Below, one piece after another: positions 36,222 through 48,352 of a stretch of 64,000 nt of DNA (positions are counted from its first letter, which is position 1; every line of letters begins with the position of its first letter). Location of the stretch: assembly GCA_034401135.1 (NCBI GenBank), contig JAWZSP010000007.1:930001-994000 (forward strand), in the 5' to 3' direction. The stretch comes from Volutella citrinella. Its lineage: Eukaryota; Ascomycota; Sordariomycetes; Hypocreales; Nectriaceae. The notes beneath the pieces were generated by a model. The model worked only from the letters and a program-made list of their open reading frames with translations. It was not told the origin of the DNA and searched no databases. A program made the position numbers and the translations under genes.

Positions 36222-37315
36222 TATAACGCCATATCCCAGACTGCTATAGTTTCCGCCGTGCGCTGGATCTGGCTCCGGCCGGGCTGCTCGTGACGCGCCG
36301 CTGCAAGACTTGGATGCTGGTCTCGAAGTTGAAGACGCTGGTCGTGTGGCGTCGGGCAGTCGGAGGATGTCTCCGGAACCGACGGTCTGTCTTCGGTAAC
36401 TTGCTCTGCACTCCGGCTGTTTTCGTGTGTGGGCCGTCCAGTCGTCAGGAAATATCGTCAATCAGCGTGCGGGCGAAAAGGAAAGGAGAGGCCGAGTCGT
36501 GACGACGTCGCGTGTTCGTTGTAGTCGCTGGCGAGAAAAGGAGTTGAGGGAGCTCGTAAAGGGCCACATCCCAATCCAGGGCGGCAAGTAGCTGCAGGTG
36601 GAGGCTTAACGCGTGGTCAAATGATTCGCTGCTTCATCCCCGCCTTCGGGACTCTGGGGCTCGGGGAGGTCCAGCGGCCTCTGTCCAGGGCTCTCGGTGG
36701 CTCCCAGGTGCTGTAACCCGTGGTCTTACAGGCCTTGAGGCACCGCTACTAGCGACCCGACGTGTGCCTGCCTTGACGGCGGTGCTATAAGCAGGGGGAG
36801 CGGGTGCCTAGCGGGCCGCTATGCCCCGTTGAACTCAGGCCCGTCGAGTAGCGCTACTAGCGCCTGTCCAACCCCAGACACTCCCAGTTCATGTGGCATT
36901 GCATGTAATTACTGGGCAGACTGTTATACTACTGGCAGTCGTGCACCACATGCAAGATAATTACAGGAAGTATTGGTGCATCTCGAAACAGACGAGAATA
37001 GAACCCGTTCAGGGTAAGTTAATTTCGTTCTCTAATCATCGCTGTTATCTCAGCCCAAGATACTCACGATATAATGGGAAAACCGTCTGTAATCAACGTC
37101 CTAACCACCATCTGTCGAGGCTGGATCAAGGAGATAATTGCCTGACATCACAGTCGATGCCACTGATTCTATGAGCGGAATTGGCATTTGGCTTAAACTC
37201 ACCTCTCAGCCAATTTGTATTCTTGTGAGCCAGCTTCGCGCATTAGCCATCATGTGACGATGCCCTTCACTTACTTTTCGGCATCAGCCTTCGCCCGTCG
37301 CAGCTTGCTCGTTTC
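36222..37315. other. Intergenic region upstream of the Ted1-like gene
   Basis: Promoter side of the Ted1-like gene, then about 0.8 kb without recognisable coding content. A pair of GCTACTAGCG repeats occurs near 36748 and 36852. Confidence 0.45.
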
Positions 37316-37863
37316 TTGAGTGGTCAACTCGAGGCTGAAGCAGAGTGCCCTATTGCAGAGATACTCGTCCGCCAACGTCACTACCCGTATCTCTATATCA
37401 AACCACGATCCACACACAAACAACATCTAGGCCGGTTGTTAAAGGAATACTTGCGCACAAAATGGGGGACTTTTAAACAGCATGATGGTTTTGAAAAGAG
37501 CATCGACTTGGCCATCGAACCTGGAGTGGTGATTGGAGATTTGGATGAAGCACGACGCCATTTCGCCCGGATACAATGCAGCACAACATTTTGGTCGAAC
37601 ACTGTCTTTGAAGAGAAGACGCAAGACCTCTGGGAACTTTGGGCACCGCCTCAGGATGCATATTGGCTCCACTACTTGCATCATTTTGCCAACAAGTAGG
37701 CGGTCCTCCACTTTACACATTGCGGTCATGGGAAGCCATTGATTGGGATCTGATGACGCCACTTGGGAAGAAATGCAAGAAACAAAACTTGACCATTTTG
37801 CCGTTTTGGTGGCATCCTTTCAGCCCCCGGCATTCGAGTAAAATGATGGCGGAGGGGATGTGA
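37316..37863 (+). other. Coding-like but unassignable stretch
   Basis: A frame from 37316 to 37699 has no ATG at its start (it opens with TTG) yet reads as ordinary protein (for example GRLLKEYLRTKWGTFKQHDG). A second frame (37639-37863) continues in another register with WEAIDWDLMTPLGKKCKKQ. No clear intron joins them and no family is recognised. It could be a pseudogene relic, an orphan gene with unseen exons, or chance. Confidence 0.2.
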
Positions 37864-38048
37864 AAGTAGCAATTGCAAAAAGCACTTCAATTCAATCAAC
37901 TGGCTCGCAGCATCCCGACAGTACATCATGGTGCTAAGATCATATGCCCCCAGAAACTCCATCCCATGTGTGGTATCCAAATTCCCAACTTGCAAAGGTC
38001 GCTGCATATGCCAATGACCACAATGTACACTAGAGGTACGTACGTCGC
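37864..38048. other. 3' flank of the PhoD-like gene
   Basis: Short spacer after the stop codon of the minus-strand PhoD-like gene. No recognisable element. Confidence 0.4.
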
Positions 38049-41000
38049 TCAATATTGGCGACGGTAGTCCATATCCTCTTCCTCCTCCTCACTATTGTAC
38101 TCATCCTCAGCCACCTTCTCTCGTGGCTTCTGCGGTTTCTTCTTCAGACTCAAAAATCTCTTGATGCCCGTGGGCTGCGCTTCCGGCTCAGCCACAGGCA
38201 CCTCGTCTTGCTCGGGGTTGTACTCGCAGTACAGGCGCGGCACCAAAAGTCGGTATGGGACAGTGATGCCTGTAGGATCCTTCGGGTTCACTTCCACGTT
38301 GAGGCAAATATCCAATCCGCCCTCAAGGTCGACCTCAAACTTGTCGGCATTGCGCTTTTGCTTCGTCGACAGACCCGTGGGTGTGCGGTGGAAAGGACGG
38401 ATCGAAGGCTCCTCTGAGACGGCATCGTGCTGCGGGTACGAGCCAACAGTCTGAGCGCGTCGGGGTGGGCGAGCACTGAAGTACTCCTCATCACCTTCGG
38501 AGTACTCATCGTAAGCCGCACCACCACGGAGTCCAGACCCTCGCTGCCGGCTGGACGGGGGCTCCTCCCAGTACCCCTCATCATAGTCGTAGTCATCTTC
38601 ATCGCCCCAGCTACCGTTGATACCGCCATCATCAGGGCGGCTTTGGCTCTGGCTGTTGCGGCGGCCAAAGCTAAAGAATCCTCCCTTCTTTGGTTGCTCA
38701 TGGTCAACCGACCTAGAGCGCGTGAGAGTCGCAGGCCGCTCTTTGCTGGTGGAATTCCGTCGCGAGAGACTGCGGAAGAGTCCGCCGCCACCGCCACGAG
38801 TGACTGGTGGCCGGGGGCCACGGACCGAATCTCTTGAGAGCTGAGGGGGCTCGTCGGTTGGCTTAGCAGGCTTGCTCTTGGAAAGAGATAGCCTCCGGAA
38901 GAGACCACCTCCGCCTCCACCACTGCCAGCTTTGCTGGGGGGCGGGCTGGGGCTTTTCTCACGAACAGACAACGGAGGGGAGGGAGGAGGGGTGTTGCCA
39001 GGCTGCCATTCGCGGATCGAGCACCAGTTGCGATGGGGCAGGAGGTGCTTGTTATTTCGTGGCTTCCCGTTGACTCCCGAGGGGAACATGGGAATCATAC
39101 TCTCATCCGTCTGCTTGTCGAAATGGTGAACCTTGTTTCGCTTGTTGAGAACGTCGGCGAGAAGGTCACTTGGCGGCGAGTTGGCAATGGCCGACGAGAT
39201 GACATTCGGCATGTATCGCGGGTCCTTGTGCTTGGCAAGTCCGAGCTTGGGGTTTGAGTAGAATTGGCCCACGGCAGCCAAATGCACATCGCCACTAATC
39301 AGGTCAGTTCAAAGTTTGCTTCTAGACGGCGTGTTGTATCATACCTCAGGAGTGTGACTCGGACTGATTTGTCAATAGCAAGATCTTGCAAGTCTTCAAT
39401 CACAACACTCCGTTCCTGTTTGTGGTTCTTGGCGGTCCAGTGGTCATTCAAATCATCAAGAACCTCAACGCCGCTGTTGATGTTGTTTAGGGCCTTGCCA
39501 AAGATCCCAGTCCTGCCAATGGCTTTGACAGGGTCCATGAGCCTCGAAGTCAAGCTTGAAATTGTCAGTAAAGGTTCACTTTGAGCCCAACCAAGTTTTA
39601 CTCACATATTCTCTAACCAGACCAGTCGCGGGTATGCAATGGGGATACCCAGCAGGACCAATAGGTGCTCAACTTGGCCACGGCGCACTTCAGCATAGAG
39701 TCGGTTCATTATCTTCTCCCACGTCTTGTCCGCCACGACATCATGTTCAGTTCGTTCCATTCTGGCATCAACAGCTAGGAGAGCAGTCTTCGAGCCGACT
39801 GACAGGAAGATGCTGCGGCTGAGCTCATCAATGTAAGGGCCGGGTTCAACGCCGCAAATCCAGCTTGGTTCTGAGCCCTCGGTCTCATCCGTGATAGATT
39901 GCTGCTGGAAGAGCATGTAATACTTGAATGCTACCGCACCCAAGCCGCGGAAGACGGGCGAGTTTTGGTCGTGGTGTGGGTATGAGCCGTACCCGTCATA
40001 GATATCATGGTCATCATACATGTTTACCATTGGAATTTGCGAGTTCGCAAGACCAAACAGCCCCTGCGAGTACCACATGCAGTATCTCTCGAGGTAGAAC
40101 TTCTCCAGTTCAAGTTGCATGACCGGAGTGAGGGCGGCCGTATGCTTGTGTATCGGGTTGCGAATTTCCAGCCATTCCTTGAATAACGCACTTTCGTTCG
40201 AGACACAGTCATTGTAAATCTGGTCACCACCACCAATCATGAGGTGGAAGGGTCGCGTCTGGTGGTTGTTCATGACGTCCCGCCACATGGGATCCGGACC
40301 ACTGAATTCGTCAGAGTTGACGCTGAGGCTGAAGCCGTTGCAGCTATAGAACATCATGTTCATAGTCTGCCCTTTGGCCGGAACCCAAAAGCCCGTAGAA
40401 GGTCCCCTGTTGATGCGATAGGCTATGCGCTGCTGCTTATCACGTAGCTCGACCTCAATGTTGAATCGCCAAAAGGTATATCCATGCTCGGCGTGGAGTC
40501 GGAAGCCCCTGACGTCCTTGTACTTCTGAACCTTTTCCCCGTCGATACCAATGCGTTTCCGGCGGCTGGCAAAAGAGCCATGTGAGTCTTTGCCGGCAGA
40601 TGCATCCGGCGAAGCTCGAGTCTTCTCGAATATGCCACCATCTTCCTCGTTCTTTGACAGGTCTTTGGCCTCTTCCAGGTCTTCGACCGGTCGCACATAG
40701 AGCGTTTCGCCCCGGCGGCCGATTTTGGGATGTCCAGCAATTGGGTCCACGTACTCAGGAGAGAGGTCGCCCTTCACGCGGTGGGGAGGAGGCGGCAGCA
40801 GCTCAATGTCCTGGACAAAGAGTCGAAGGGTAGGTGCGATTTCGTATGATGAGTCCGAGTCCTGTGTCACAATCATGACTGTGCCCCTCCACATTTCGCG
40901 CTCAGTTGTCGCACCGCCCTTTTGCGAACGCGATGGCGCCTTCTCACGGCGAATGCCGCAATAACGCAGCAATGGGCCGCACTTCAGGTACAGGGGCGGC

Positions 41001-43208
41001 TTGAAGCGGGTAGGAGCTATTGTCCATTAGTATGTTAACCTCCAGCGAACCGACAGCATGCTTACCGTTCTCGTTGTACTCGCCATCAAACGCCTCGGCA
41101 TTTCGAGGGCGAGAAGTGTATGGCGAGTTTCTGTGCTGAGAGTCCTGTTCCCACCAGGCCTTGTTCGGGTCTGGCGGGTTATGATGTTGATCTTTGAGAT
41201 CCAGCAGAGATCCAGAGAGAGTCCCGACGGTTGCCTTTTTCCACTCGTCGAGCCATTTGGGGCGAAGGTACAGACCGTCACCAGGAGTCATCTCTTCGCG
41301 GGGCTTGAAAACCATGTTGGAGAAGCGGTGGTGATGCGAATCGTCAGACGATGAGCTGTTGGATCTATCCCTGGCCCGTCGCTTTCCAGGTTCTTCATAT
41401 TCCATTGGTCGTCCTTCACGATCCGGCATTCGAGTTGACTTGCCCCGAGTAACAGTCGGGTAATACTCCTCATCCGACGCATATTCATGCTTCGGGAGAG
41501 GCTCTGTGGCTCGCCGCCTCACCGGATGATGATCATCCGGCATAGAAGCATACTGACCGCGTGTTTCAACGTCAATAGAGGGCCTTCTCGCTGATGGCGG
41601 ATCGGCAGGAAGGTGCTTGTTTCGGACATCGGCTGTGCGGTGCTGTGAATCGTAAGGGTCCGCGTGTACATGGTCGTGAGCCGCTGAGGCCGCAGCTTCG
41701 GCTTCGGCTTCCTTCTTCGCTTCTAGTCGGTAACGATACCACGGATCACCAGGAGGGTCCTTCTTCAGCTTATTACTTCCACTTCGAGTCAGCGAAAAAC
41801 CGCCACTCGGGGCTGCCTTGGGCTCAGGAGCTGCCACCGGCTCCACTCGCTCTGGTAGCTGTACATCCCCACGCGCAGCACGCTCGCGGAAGCTGAGATT
41901 ACGCTTCGGTATGCCAGACGAATGGTCACTCGGCTTGTGGGTGTATGCGCCATAGCCATCATCTTCTGGTTCTGGCAACGCTCCTGAGGAATAATGATAT
42001 TGCTCAACCGGTACCTGATGGGAAACAGACCGGCGGTGTCCCGATGATTTGGCTCGTTGCACCGACGCTTCTATGGGAGCGTCTCTGGGGATTTCTCTGT
42101 AATTTTCTCGGTGTGCTTCTCTGTAAGTTTCTCGAGGAGCTTCTCTATGTGTGTCTCGAGGAACTTCTCTGTGGGTGTCTCGAGGAGCCTCCTGAGGGAC
42201 CTCTGCGGGAGCTGTTCGAGAAGTCTCCACAGGCGGCTCATAGTAGTCATCTCTCGTTGCAGGTGGCTGTCTTGCAGCAATGGCATGACCGGTCGTGGAG
42301 GACCGCCGCTCTCCTTGGTCGGTGGAAGCGTGTCGGTCGTGGAATCTCACTTGCTGGTCAATTGGCTGCTTCTGGGCAGCAGCTTTGGCGGCAATGCGTT
42401 CCCTTGCTCTCCTCTCGGCGGCTTCGACTCGGGCACGCTTCTCCTCCTTTGTGATGCTATCGAGCGTCAGCTCAAGCCTTTGAAGGGGAGATCGGTCCTC
42501 TGCGAACTTTCTTCGGCGCTCTGTTGTGCCGCTTGTGGCCCTCTTTGACTGTGCAAGAGCATCGTATGCGGAAGCGCTCGAGTCCCGCCTGGACGCATCG
42601 CTGTGCGCTCGCCCTGTGTGCTGTTGAACCTGGGCGGCGGGTTGCCGATTCACCTCTTCTTGATCCATACCGTAGTAATCGTCGTCGTAATAATCGTCGT
42701 ACTTGTAATCGTAGTCCGCAGGATCGGCCGCCGTCTCCTGTTGATCAGACGACGAGTAGGTGTGAGAGGCGCCCCCGTTGCCTTGGGGGTAGCGGTAGCT
42801 CACGGGAGGACCGCGAGGGATCTCGGGAGCAGCCGGTGGCGCAGCTAAGGGTTCGTCGTCGTAATCTTGGGCGTCTCGGGTGGACTGGCGGGTTCTCTTC
42901 ACGGACAGATCTGAGGAATGGTCCCTTCGATGTCCTCCGCGCTGGTATGAAGCAGGTCTCGGGGCCAAACCCTGGGCGGCAAAGCTGGACGCTGTAGGGG
43001 ACTCGTAGGGGCTGAAGGTGGACTCGGTGGGAGCCTCAGTAGCCTGTGTCTGGACAGAAGCCCGATTCGCTCTACGAACTGGAGGCCCGTCGATTGAGGA
43101 TCTGCGGTCAGCATTATAGGAATATTCGTCGGCCTCAGATGAGCGGCGAGGGCGGGTAGGCTGGGCGAGCTTGGGCCCGGGCAGCTGGCCCCAGTAGGGC
43201 GCAGACAT
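38049..43208 (-). CDS. Large PhoD-like phosphatase domain protein
   Basis: Four exons on the minus strand: 43208-41066, 41016-39606, 39554-39345 and 39294-38049; introns are 49, 51 and 50 nt and all phases agree; 1669 aa. Residues 1 to about 800 are disordered and highly charged, with four 8-residue repeats at 343-374. The PhoD-like metallophosphatase core spans roughly 930-1300: FYSCNGFSLSV, GGGDQIYND (near 976), MYDDHDIYDGYGSYPH (near 1048), and after the last splice LLSGDVHLAAVGQFY (near 1253). An exon-1/exon-2 junction segment KPPLYLKCGPLLRYCGIRRE precedes it. The tail is Ser/Arg-rich with RRLSLSKSKP-like phosphosite patterns. The PhoD family hydrolyses phosphodiesters with metal ions; the substrate of this intracellular fungal branch is unknown to me. 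There is no signal peptide. Confidence 0.88.
42087..42182 (-). repeat. Four tandem 24-bp coding repeats
   Basis: Within exon 1 of the PhoD-like gene, four 24-bp units encode RDTHREVP, RDTHREAP, RETYREAH and RENYREIP in perfect register, with partial units (EAP and RDAP) at the two ends. The pattern is an 8-residue charged repeat, probably an extended or single-helix spacer, and could vary in copy number between strains. Confidence 0.85.
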
Positions 43209-45157
43209 TGCGGAGGACGAGGCCGTGATTGGGCGTCACGGAGGAGCCAGAGGAGCGGAATGGGGCAGCCTCGCGCTCAGGAACAGGTGCGGTGAGGACG
43301 GACGAAAAGCTGGGGAGGGGATCCGTGGTTTGGTTTGCACCAGGTCCGTAGGTCTCGTCGCAGATGCAGGCAGTGGCGGGGCGCGCAAAGACCAAGAGCA
43401 TGCGCGATGCCGAGCTAGCCAATGCTGTGCATGCGACGACGGAGCTCCTACTGCGGACACTCTGCAGGGGGTTCTGGACGAGCAGGAAGATGAGGCAAAA
43501 GGAAAAGAAAAAGGGCTGCGGACGAGGTTTTCGGGATGCGAAAGGGCAGCGGCGGAGGATGGTGAGGAGAGGAGGGAAGAGAGGTCGGTCACAGTCGAGA
43601 CGAAGATGAGCAGATCAGGTTCATGGGCAGATGTGTGCCCAGAGATGGAGCTCCAACCGGAGAGAAGCTGCTACGCGCGGTGATCAGGATGGGCTGGCTT
43701 CCCGCCAAGTACCCAAGCTCCAAGCCAGTGTGCCAGGCCCCTGGTTGGTTGACTGGGCTGGCAGTCAGATCGGTTGATGGATGGAAGAGCCCAAGGACTT
43801 TTCCCGTTGGCACGGCCTGTTCTCTCTGCCCAGGACGAACGTACTGTAAGTTAGTAGCTGGTTGGTACACACGGAATATGGCTGGGGAGCCAGCGGCGGA
43901 GGTTGCACCGAGCCAGGGCGCGAAAACAGGGATCAGAACGCAAAGCAGCATCAGCTGGGGCATTCAAAGCCGGTTACGATATCCACTCGCATACACGGGA
44001 AAAAAGAGGCGGTCGGGGAGGATGACGCCAACGGTCGCGAGGCCCGCGACCGTTGCTTGCCTGGCCTTGCCCTCGCAGGCTCACAGACAAGATCTCGGCA
44101 CCAACGTGGGCGCGCCCGTTGCGCCGTGCCGTGCGAGGCCCCATCTCCATAATCGAGGTCATCTTGGGCTGGGATCACTAGCTTCAGGCTGGCGAGTTGA
44201 GGCTGGGGGTGGACCGTCTTGTAGATGGGCTCCGCCAAAAATGCGGGTGGCTGGAGAGCTGCAAGCCTGCAACGTCGGAGGCGAGAGGAGAGCCTGGGTG
44301 TCTGAACGGGTAGCCACCGATAATTACGGATACAGATTAATGAGACGAAAACAAAGCGAGAGGCGCCGACGTTTCCCTGCACATACTCCGCACCCTGCTC
44401 TTCAAACACACAATTCCAGGAGAGCCTCAATGACGGCATGCATCGCTGTGCCGTTCGCTTCCGACAACCCGCCATAGCAAACGTCACAGAGTCGCCCTTT
44501 CCAGGGGAGCAATGCCAAGCATGAGCTGACGAAGACGAGATGAGATCGAACCGATTGAGCAACTAAGAAGATGCAGCAGCTGATCTGCCCTGACCTGACG
44601 CCTCACTGCTGGTGGAAGTTGCAGTGGCCGGTGGCACCTGAAGAAAGACCTCGGGAAGTCCTGGCAGGCGGGACGTCTAGGCCGCCTGAAGTCCCAGCCC
44701 ATGGCCCCATTTTCCTGCTGCTAGTGCAGCGTTGGCGTCGGGCGGGATGGCCCGGCCGTTCGTGGATTCAAACTCTGTGCTGTGCGGATGGATTGGGTTG
44801 CCAAAGCGCGTTCCAGTGCGCACTTCACCACGCGCGAAGTCCAAACCGGGGTTTGCCATCCATACTATAATAACCCCTGTCCACGCTATTGAGGCTTGAC
44901 ATCATGCCCAGCCTCCTAAAAACGATTCCCCAGTCATCACAGTCACTTCCTCAGTCTGTGAGGTACTACTCCTGATGGCCGGCGACAATTGGCCTCTCTT
45001 CCAGCAAAAAAAGAATGGTGAAAATGGGTTTTCAATTTCTGCAAACTACTGCCCAGCCTCTATCGGCTCCGCTGAGGATTCCATGCGTGGCTGGTCGCCT
45101 ACAAGAGGCACTCTGACTTGTCTCCCAATCTCATCACCCAGCCGTCTCGTAATTTCA
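43209..45157. other. Intergenic region
   Basis: Roughly 2 kb holding the PhoD-like promoter (right of 43208) and the 3' flank of the small secreted-protein gene. A 284-codon + frame (43623-44477) has no domain and overlaps an equally long minus frame, so it is not called. Confidence 0.45.
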
Positions 45158-45844
45158 TCAAGACGAACGGGGCGGGAACATAGGCGGATACTTGGCAACG
45201 GTCGCCTTGAGTGCGGCATTGAGGTCGGCGCGGGCAACGTCAAGCTGCACAGAGCACACTTCCAAGTTGTCGTACAGTTCATTGACGAACCGATTAACCT
45301 CCCGGTCGTAGTCGTAGAGAACAATGCCAGTCTCTTCCCCAAACTCGCTTCCGACAATGACATCGCGCTCCGCCCCGATCTGCTGCAACAAAGCCGTCTG
45401 GCCGTAGATGACCTAGTCTCGTGTTAGCCTATCTGGCAATTGTCTCTTCCGTCAGCGGTCATGGCATTTTACTCACCTCCAAAGACAAGGCGCAGGCAAT
45501 TTGACGATTGGCATCGTTCCATCCGCCGGGCTTCGACTCCGGATCCGCGTTGGCAGTGTTGATGTAGTTGATCTCCTTGGCCAGGTTCTCAAACTTGGTC
45601 ACAAAGCCCTATGAGATGTCAGTTTTTGACCAAGGTAGCGAGACATTCCAGCGGGAGGAGTACTGACATGCGAGTACTTGCCGTCCGACGACATCGAGAT
45701 CTCATCAAGCTGGGCCTTAACTACGGCCGTCTCCTCCTTGATGATGCGGGCATCGTCCATCATCTTGCCAGGAGTCGGGGCTGCCCAGACCTGTGCCTGG
45801 GACAGCACCGCGAGCCCAATGGTCAGCAAATTGAGGATGGCCAT
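45158..45844 (-). CDS. Small secreted protein, unknown function
   Basis: Three exons on the minus strand: 45844-45668, 45608-45477 and 45412-45158, with introns of 59 and 64 nt; 187 aa. A clear signal peptide (MAILNLLTIGLAVLSQAQVW, cleavage near AAPTP) is followed by a mainly helical, acidic domain with only two cysteines, one in RQIACALSLE and one in LEVCSVQLD. Conserved-looking segments include FVTKFENLAKEINYINTANA and GIVLYDYDREVNRFVNELYD. Size and secretion recall fungal cell-wall or surface-binding proteins of the HsbA kind, but the sequence is not close enough to name it. The last exon ends on a short Pro-rich tail; an alternative end by another splice is possible. An upstream in-frame ATG at 45877 would weaken the signal peptide. 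Confidence 0.75.
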
Positions 45845-46682
45845 TTTGTGTAGAGCGATAGAGTGGCGATGTTGCAAGACAGATGTTCCTGTTAGTTTGG
45901 GGTGCGAGAAGATGTGTGTTTGAAGGGAGTGGAAGGGTTTAGGAATATTAGGAGGCTCGCTGCAGTTTTGATCGTGTCGTTTCGCATTGTGCTTGATTCA
46001 CGGCCCGAATTTGCAAACAACAATAAACATTCCGGCAGTGCCTGGCAGACTGTGGCAGTTGTCAGCAGCTGGGAAGGAAACCAACTCGCCCAAGTCCCAC
46101 CAGACCATGAACAATCACTCGTGGATCCCGGTCAGCTCTATTTCTGGAGAAATTAAGCTGGCATTCCTGCGTGTCTCGATAACTGACCCCCATTGTCACC
46201 AAGATGGCCACATCTGGGCAATCCCTATATTTCCATGATGAGACAATGTCTGGCACCCGTGTGGCCAGGAAAAGCAGGAACCCGGTCATTAGGCAATACG
46301 CAGTTACCCACGTCACTCAATTTGTCACGCGTTTGGGCACTCGGCCGTTCACTCACAGCTGTGATTCACACATCACTCTTCATGTTCCTGGCCCAATGGT
46401 AGTGCGTCAAGCACGTGTCGTTGGGATGGATGTTGGCTTGGCAGAACGACTCAGGAGCCGGCATAGAATCATGACGCCAATATCCTCGAAGAAGTTCGAT
46501 AACCCGTCACTCATCTCCCGAACACAAAAAGTTGGCTTCTCTTCATGCCAAATCGCAGAGGGCAGGGCGGAGAATCCCATTCTGAAGTTGCAGGGTAGCA
46601 GAGTAACTGACCATGACATGGGGATTGTATGGGCAAAAAAAAAATTGACAGATGCCAAAAAATCTGGATGGCAAGGGATTAT
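45845..46682. other. Intergenic region
   Basis: Promoter side of the small secreted-protein gene and spacer to the tRNA. No gene is supported; a 165-codon + frame (46204-46701) overlaps the tRNA and has no domain. Confidence 0.45.
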
Positions 46683-46775
46683 TGCTCCCGGCAGGGCTTG
46701 AACCTGCGACCTTCGCATCACCAACACTTGAATTGAGTATTAGTACGAAGCTCTAACCAACTGAGCTACGGAAGC
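46683..46775 (-). tRNA. tRNA-Ile (anticodon AAT) with a 19-nt intron
   Basis: Read on the minus strand, the gene starts GCTTCCGTAGCTCAGTTGG (acceptor, D arm) and ends with GGTTCAAGCCCTGCC (T arm) and GGGAGC plus discriminator A. The acceptor stem GCTTCCG/CGGGAGC pairs with one G-T. The anticodon stem TCGTA/TGCGA brackets C-T-AAT-A, giving anticodon AAT (read as IAU), isoleucine. A 19-nt intron (CTCAATTCAAGTGTTGGTG) lies one base 3' of the anticodon, the canonical position for nuclear tRNA introns. The mature length is 74 nt. Confidence 0.93.
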
Positions 46776-47320
46776 CGTCCAGAGGAATTGGCGATGTTGT
46801 TTCGCCGTTGTTTTCCCGTTTACTAATGTGGCATATATTGGAAAACTTGTACGACGAAGCTGTCTCTCCGAGTTTGTTATGCCAAACGTCCATCAATTAC
46901 TGTTGCAATAAATGCGGTCTCGATCCTGAGCAAAATCTTCAAATCCGTGGGAACAATTGCTCAAACTCTCAGAACTTGAGAATCAATCTTGACCATGCTC
47001 CGTTACCCCTCGCCAAGAGCGGGGTGAAACCGCCAGGAATAAAGCACTACCCGCAATAACCGGTGCGCAACTAACACCAGGGCAAAATCTTCTCAGATCC
47101 AAGATCAGATAAAGGACCCCCCACGCCTGACCATCCCAGTATCCTCCATTCTGCAGCCAGCTCGGCAACCGACGGCTCCACAGACATCTTCCGACGTCGG
47201 GATACTCCCTGTAAAAAAGCCTTGCCACGTACGTTGCCTGGCAAACGGTGACAGAACCCACATGAACAGGAACCCAACGAGCATGACGATGAGTGATGCG
47301 GCGCGGGGAGAACATTTTCG
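46776..47320. other. Intergenic region
   Basis: Spacer between the tRNA and the possible decayed gene. AT-rich near 46800-46950. No element is recognised. Confidence 0.4.
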
Positions 47321-48352
47321 AGCACGCATTTGCCGGATATATTCGGATTATCTCACAAATTTCTTCTCTCCATCATGGTCATCCCAGACGCCGTGGTTGT
47401 ATACCACGTGGGGTTCAATTATCGTGTAAGACGTTGTGCCGTACTCCCTAACGCACCCCCTCGCAAGATTGAACCGCACGATCTCGGGCACTACGGAGAC
47501 CTTGACTCGGGCCGCCGACTTGGCGCGCATTTGCTCCGACGAAGCCTGGCTAGCCCGTGAGGCCCTCCATCGTGTTACCCTTTTCGAATGCCCGTACACA
47601 AGCTGCGACAGGTTCACCTGACCCATCGTCAGCCGATCGCCAGGTCGAGCCCAGTTCCAGACGACCACGGCCGGCGACTACCGGACGCGTACATGAAGCC
47701 ACCCGGCGATCGCAGGATGAATCCACTGATGCACTACCCCGACCGGAGGCTGTCTCCAGTTGTCTGAAATTTCTGCCACGTCCGTGTACATGGGCATCAG
47801 GCATTCTGAATGTCAGCATCGACAGCTTGTCCACCTTGTCCCGAAAGAGAGGCGGAACCCCAGGGCTGCCCTCAATATATTTTTCATTTGTCTTAGCACG
47901 CAGGTCGCTGCATCGGAATCCTGAGGACAAATTAGCATCCCATCAGATTGATGTCATGCCACATAATCTCGTTATACATACCTTCTCAATGTCGCAGAGA
48001 AGCGCCCTCCGACTGCAGCACCTTGCGATTCTCTGGACCCGCCCCGAAGAGAGGCTTGAGAATACCTGGGTGTCGACGATCTTCCAAAGATGGCCTGAAG
48101 AAGAAGAAGCGAGCGCTCCTGCAACTTGCTAAGGGGCCTGTTCCAATTCCACACTATGACGATCTGGGTAACCCAGCTCCCCAACGTACATGATGAATTG
48201 CGCGGGATGTTTTCTTCAACCAGGGAGGGGTGCTGTTGTGTGACGTCTCGGAGCCGAAGCAGAATGTATGCTCGACCAGCCAATACGCCCCGATAGATGT
48301 CTTGGCGTATTGTAGCTCCAAGGATTCACCTGGATGATCATCTCCATATCTT
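47321..48352 (-). pseudogene. Possible decayed protein gene
   Basis: On the minus strand, protein-like segments occur in several frames, separated by stops: ELQYAKTSIGAYWLVEHTFC (about 48310-48250), then HLWKIVDTQVFSSL, a good intron signal GTATGT...CTCAG at 47981-47921, then ATCVLRQMKNILRAALGF and MPMYTDVAEISDNW, and later PEIVRFNLARGCVREYG. The last has the E-x2-R spacing of a cytochrome P450 K helix, but nothing else clinches that family. The reading is a frameshifted relic or an orphan gene with unseen introns; it could also be chance. Confidence 0.25.

Noticed and set aside
43623..44477. 284-codon + strand open frame upstream of the PhoD-like gene
   Set aside because: Overlaps an equally plausible minus frame, no recognisable motif, no intron or start context support.
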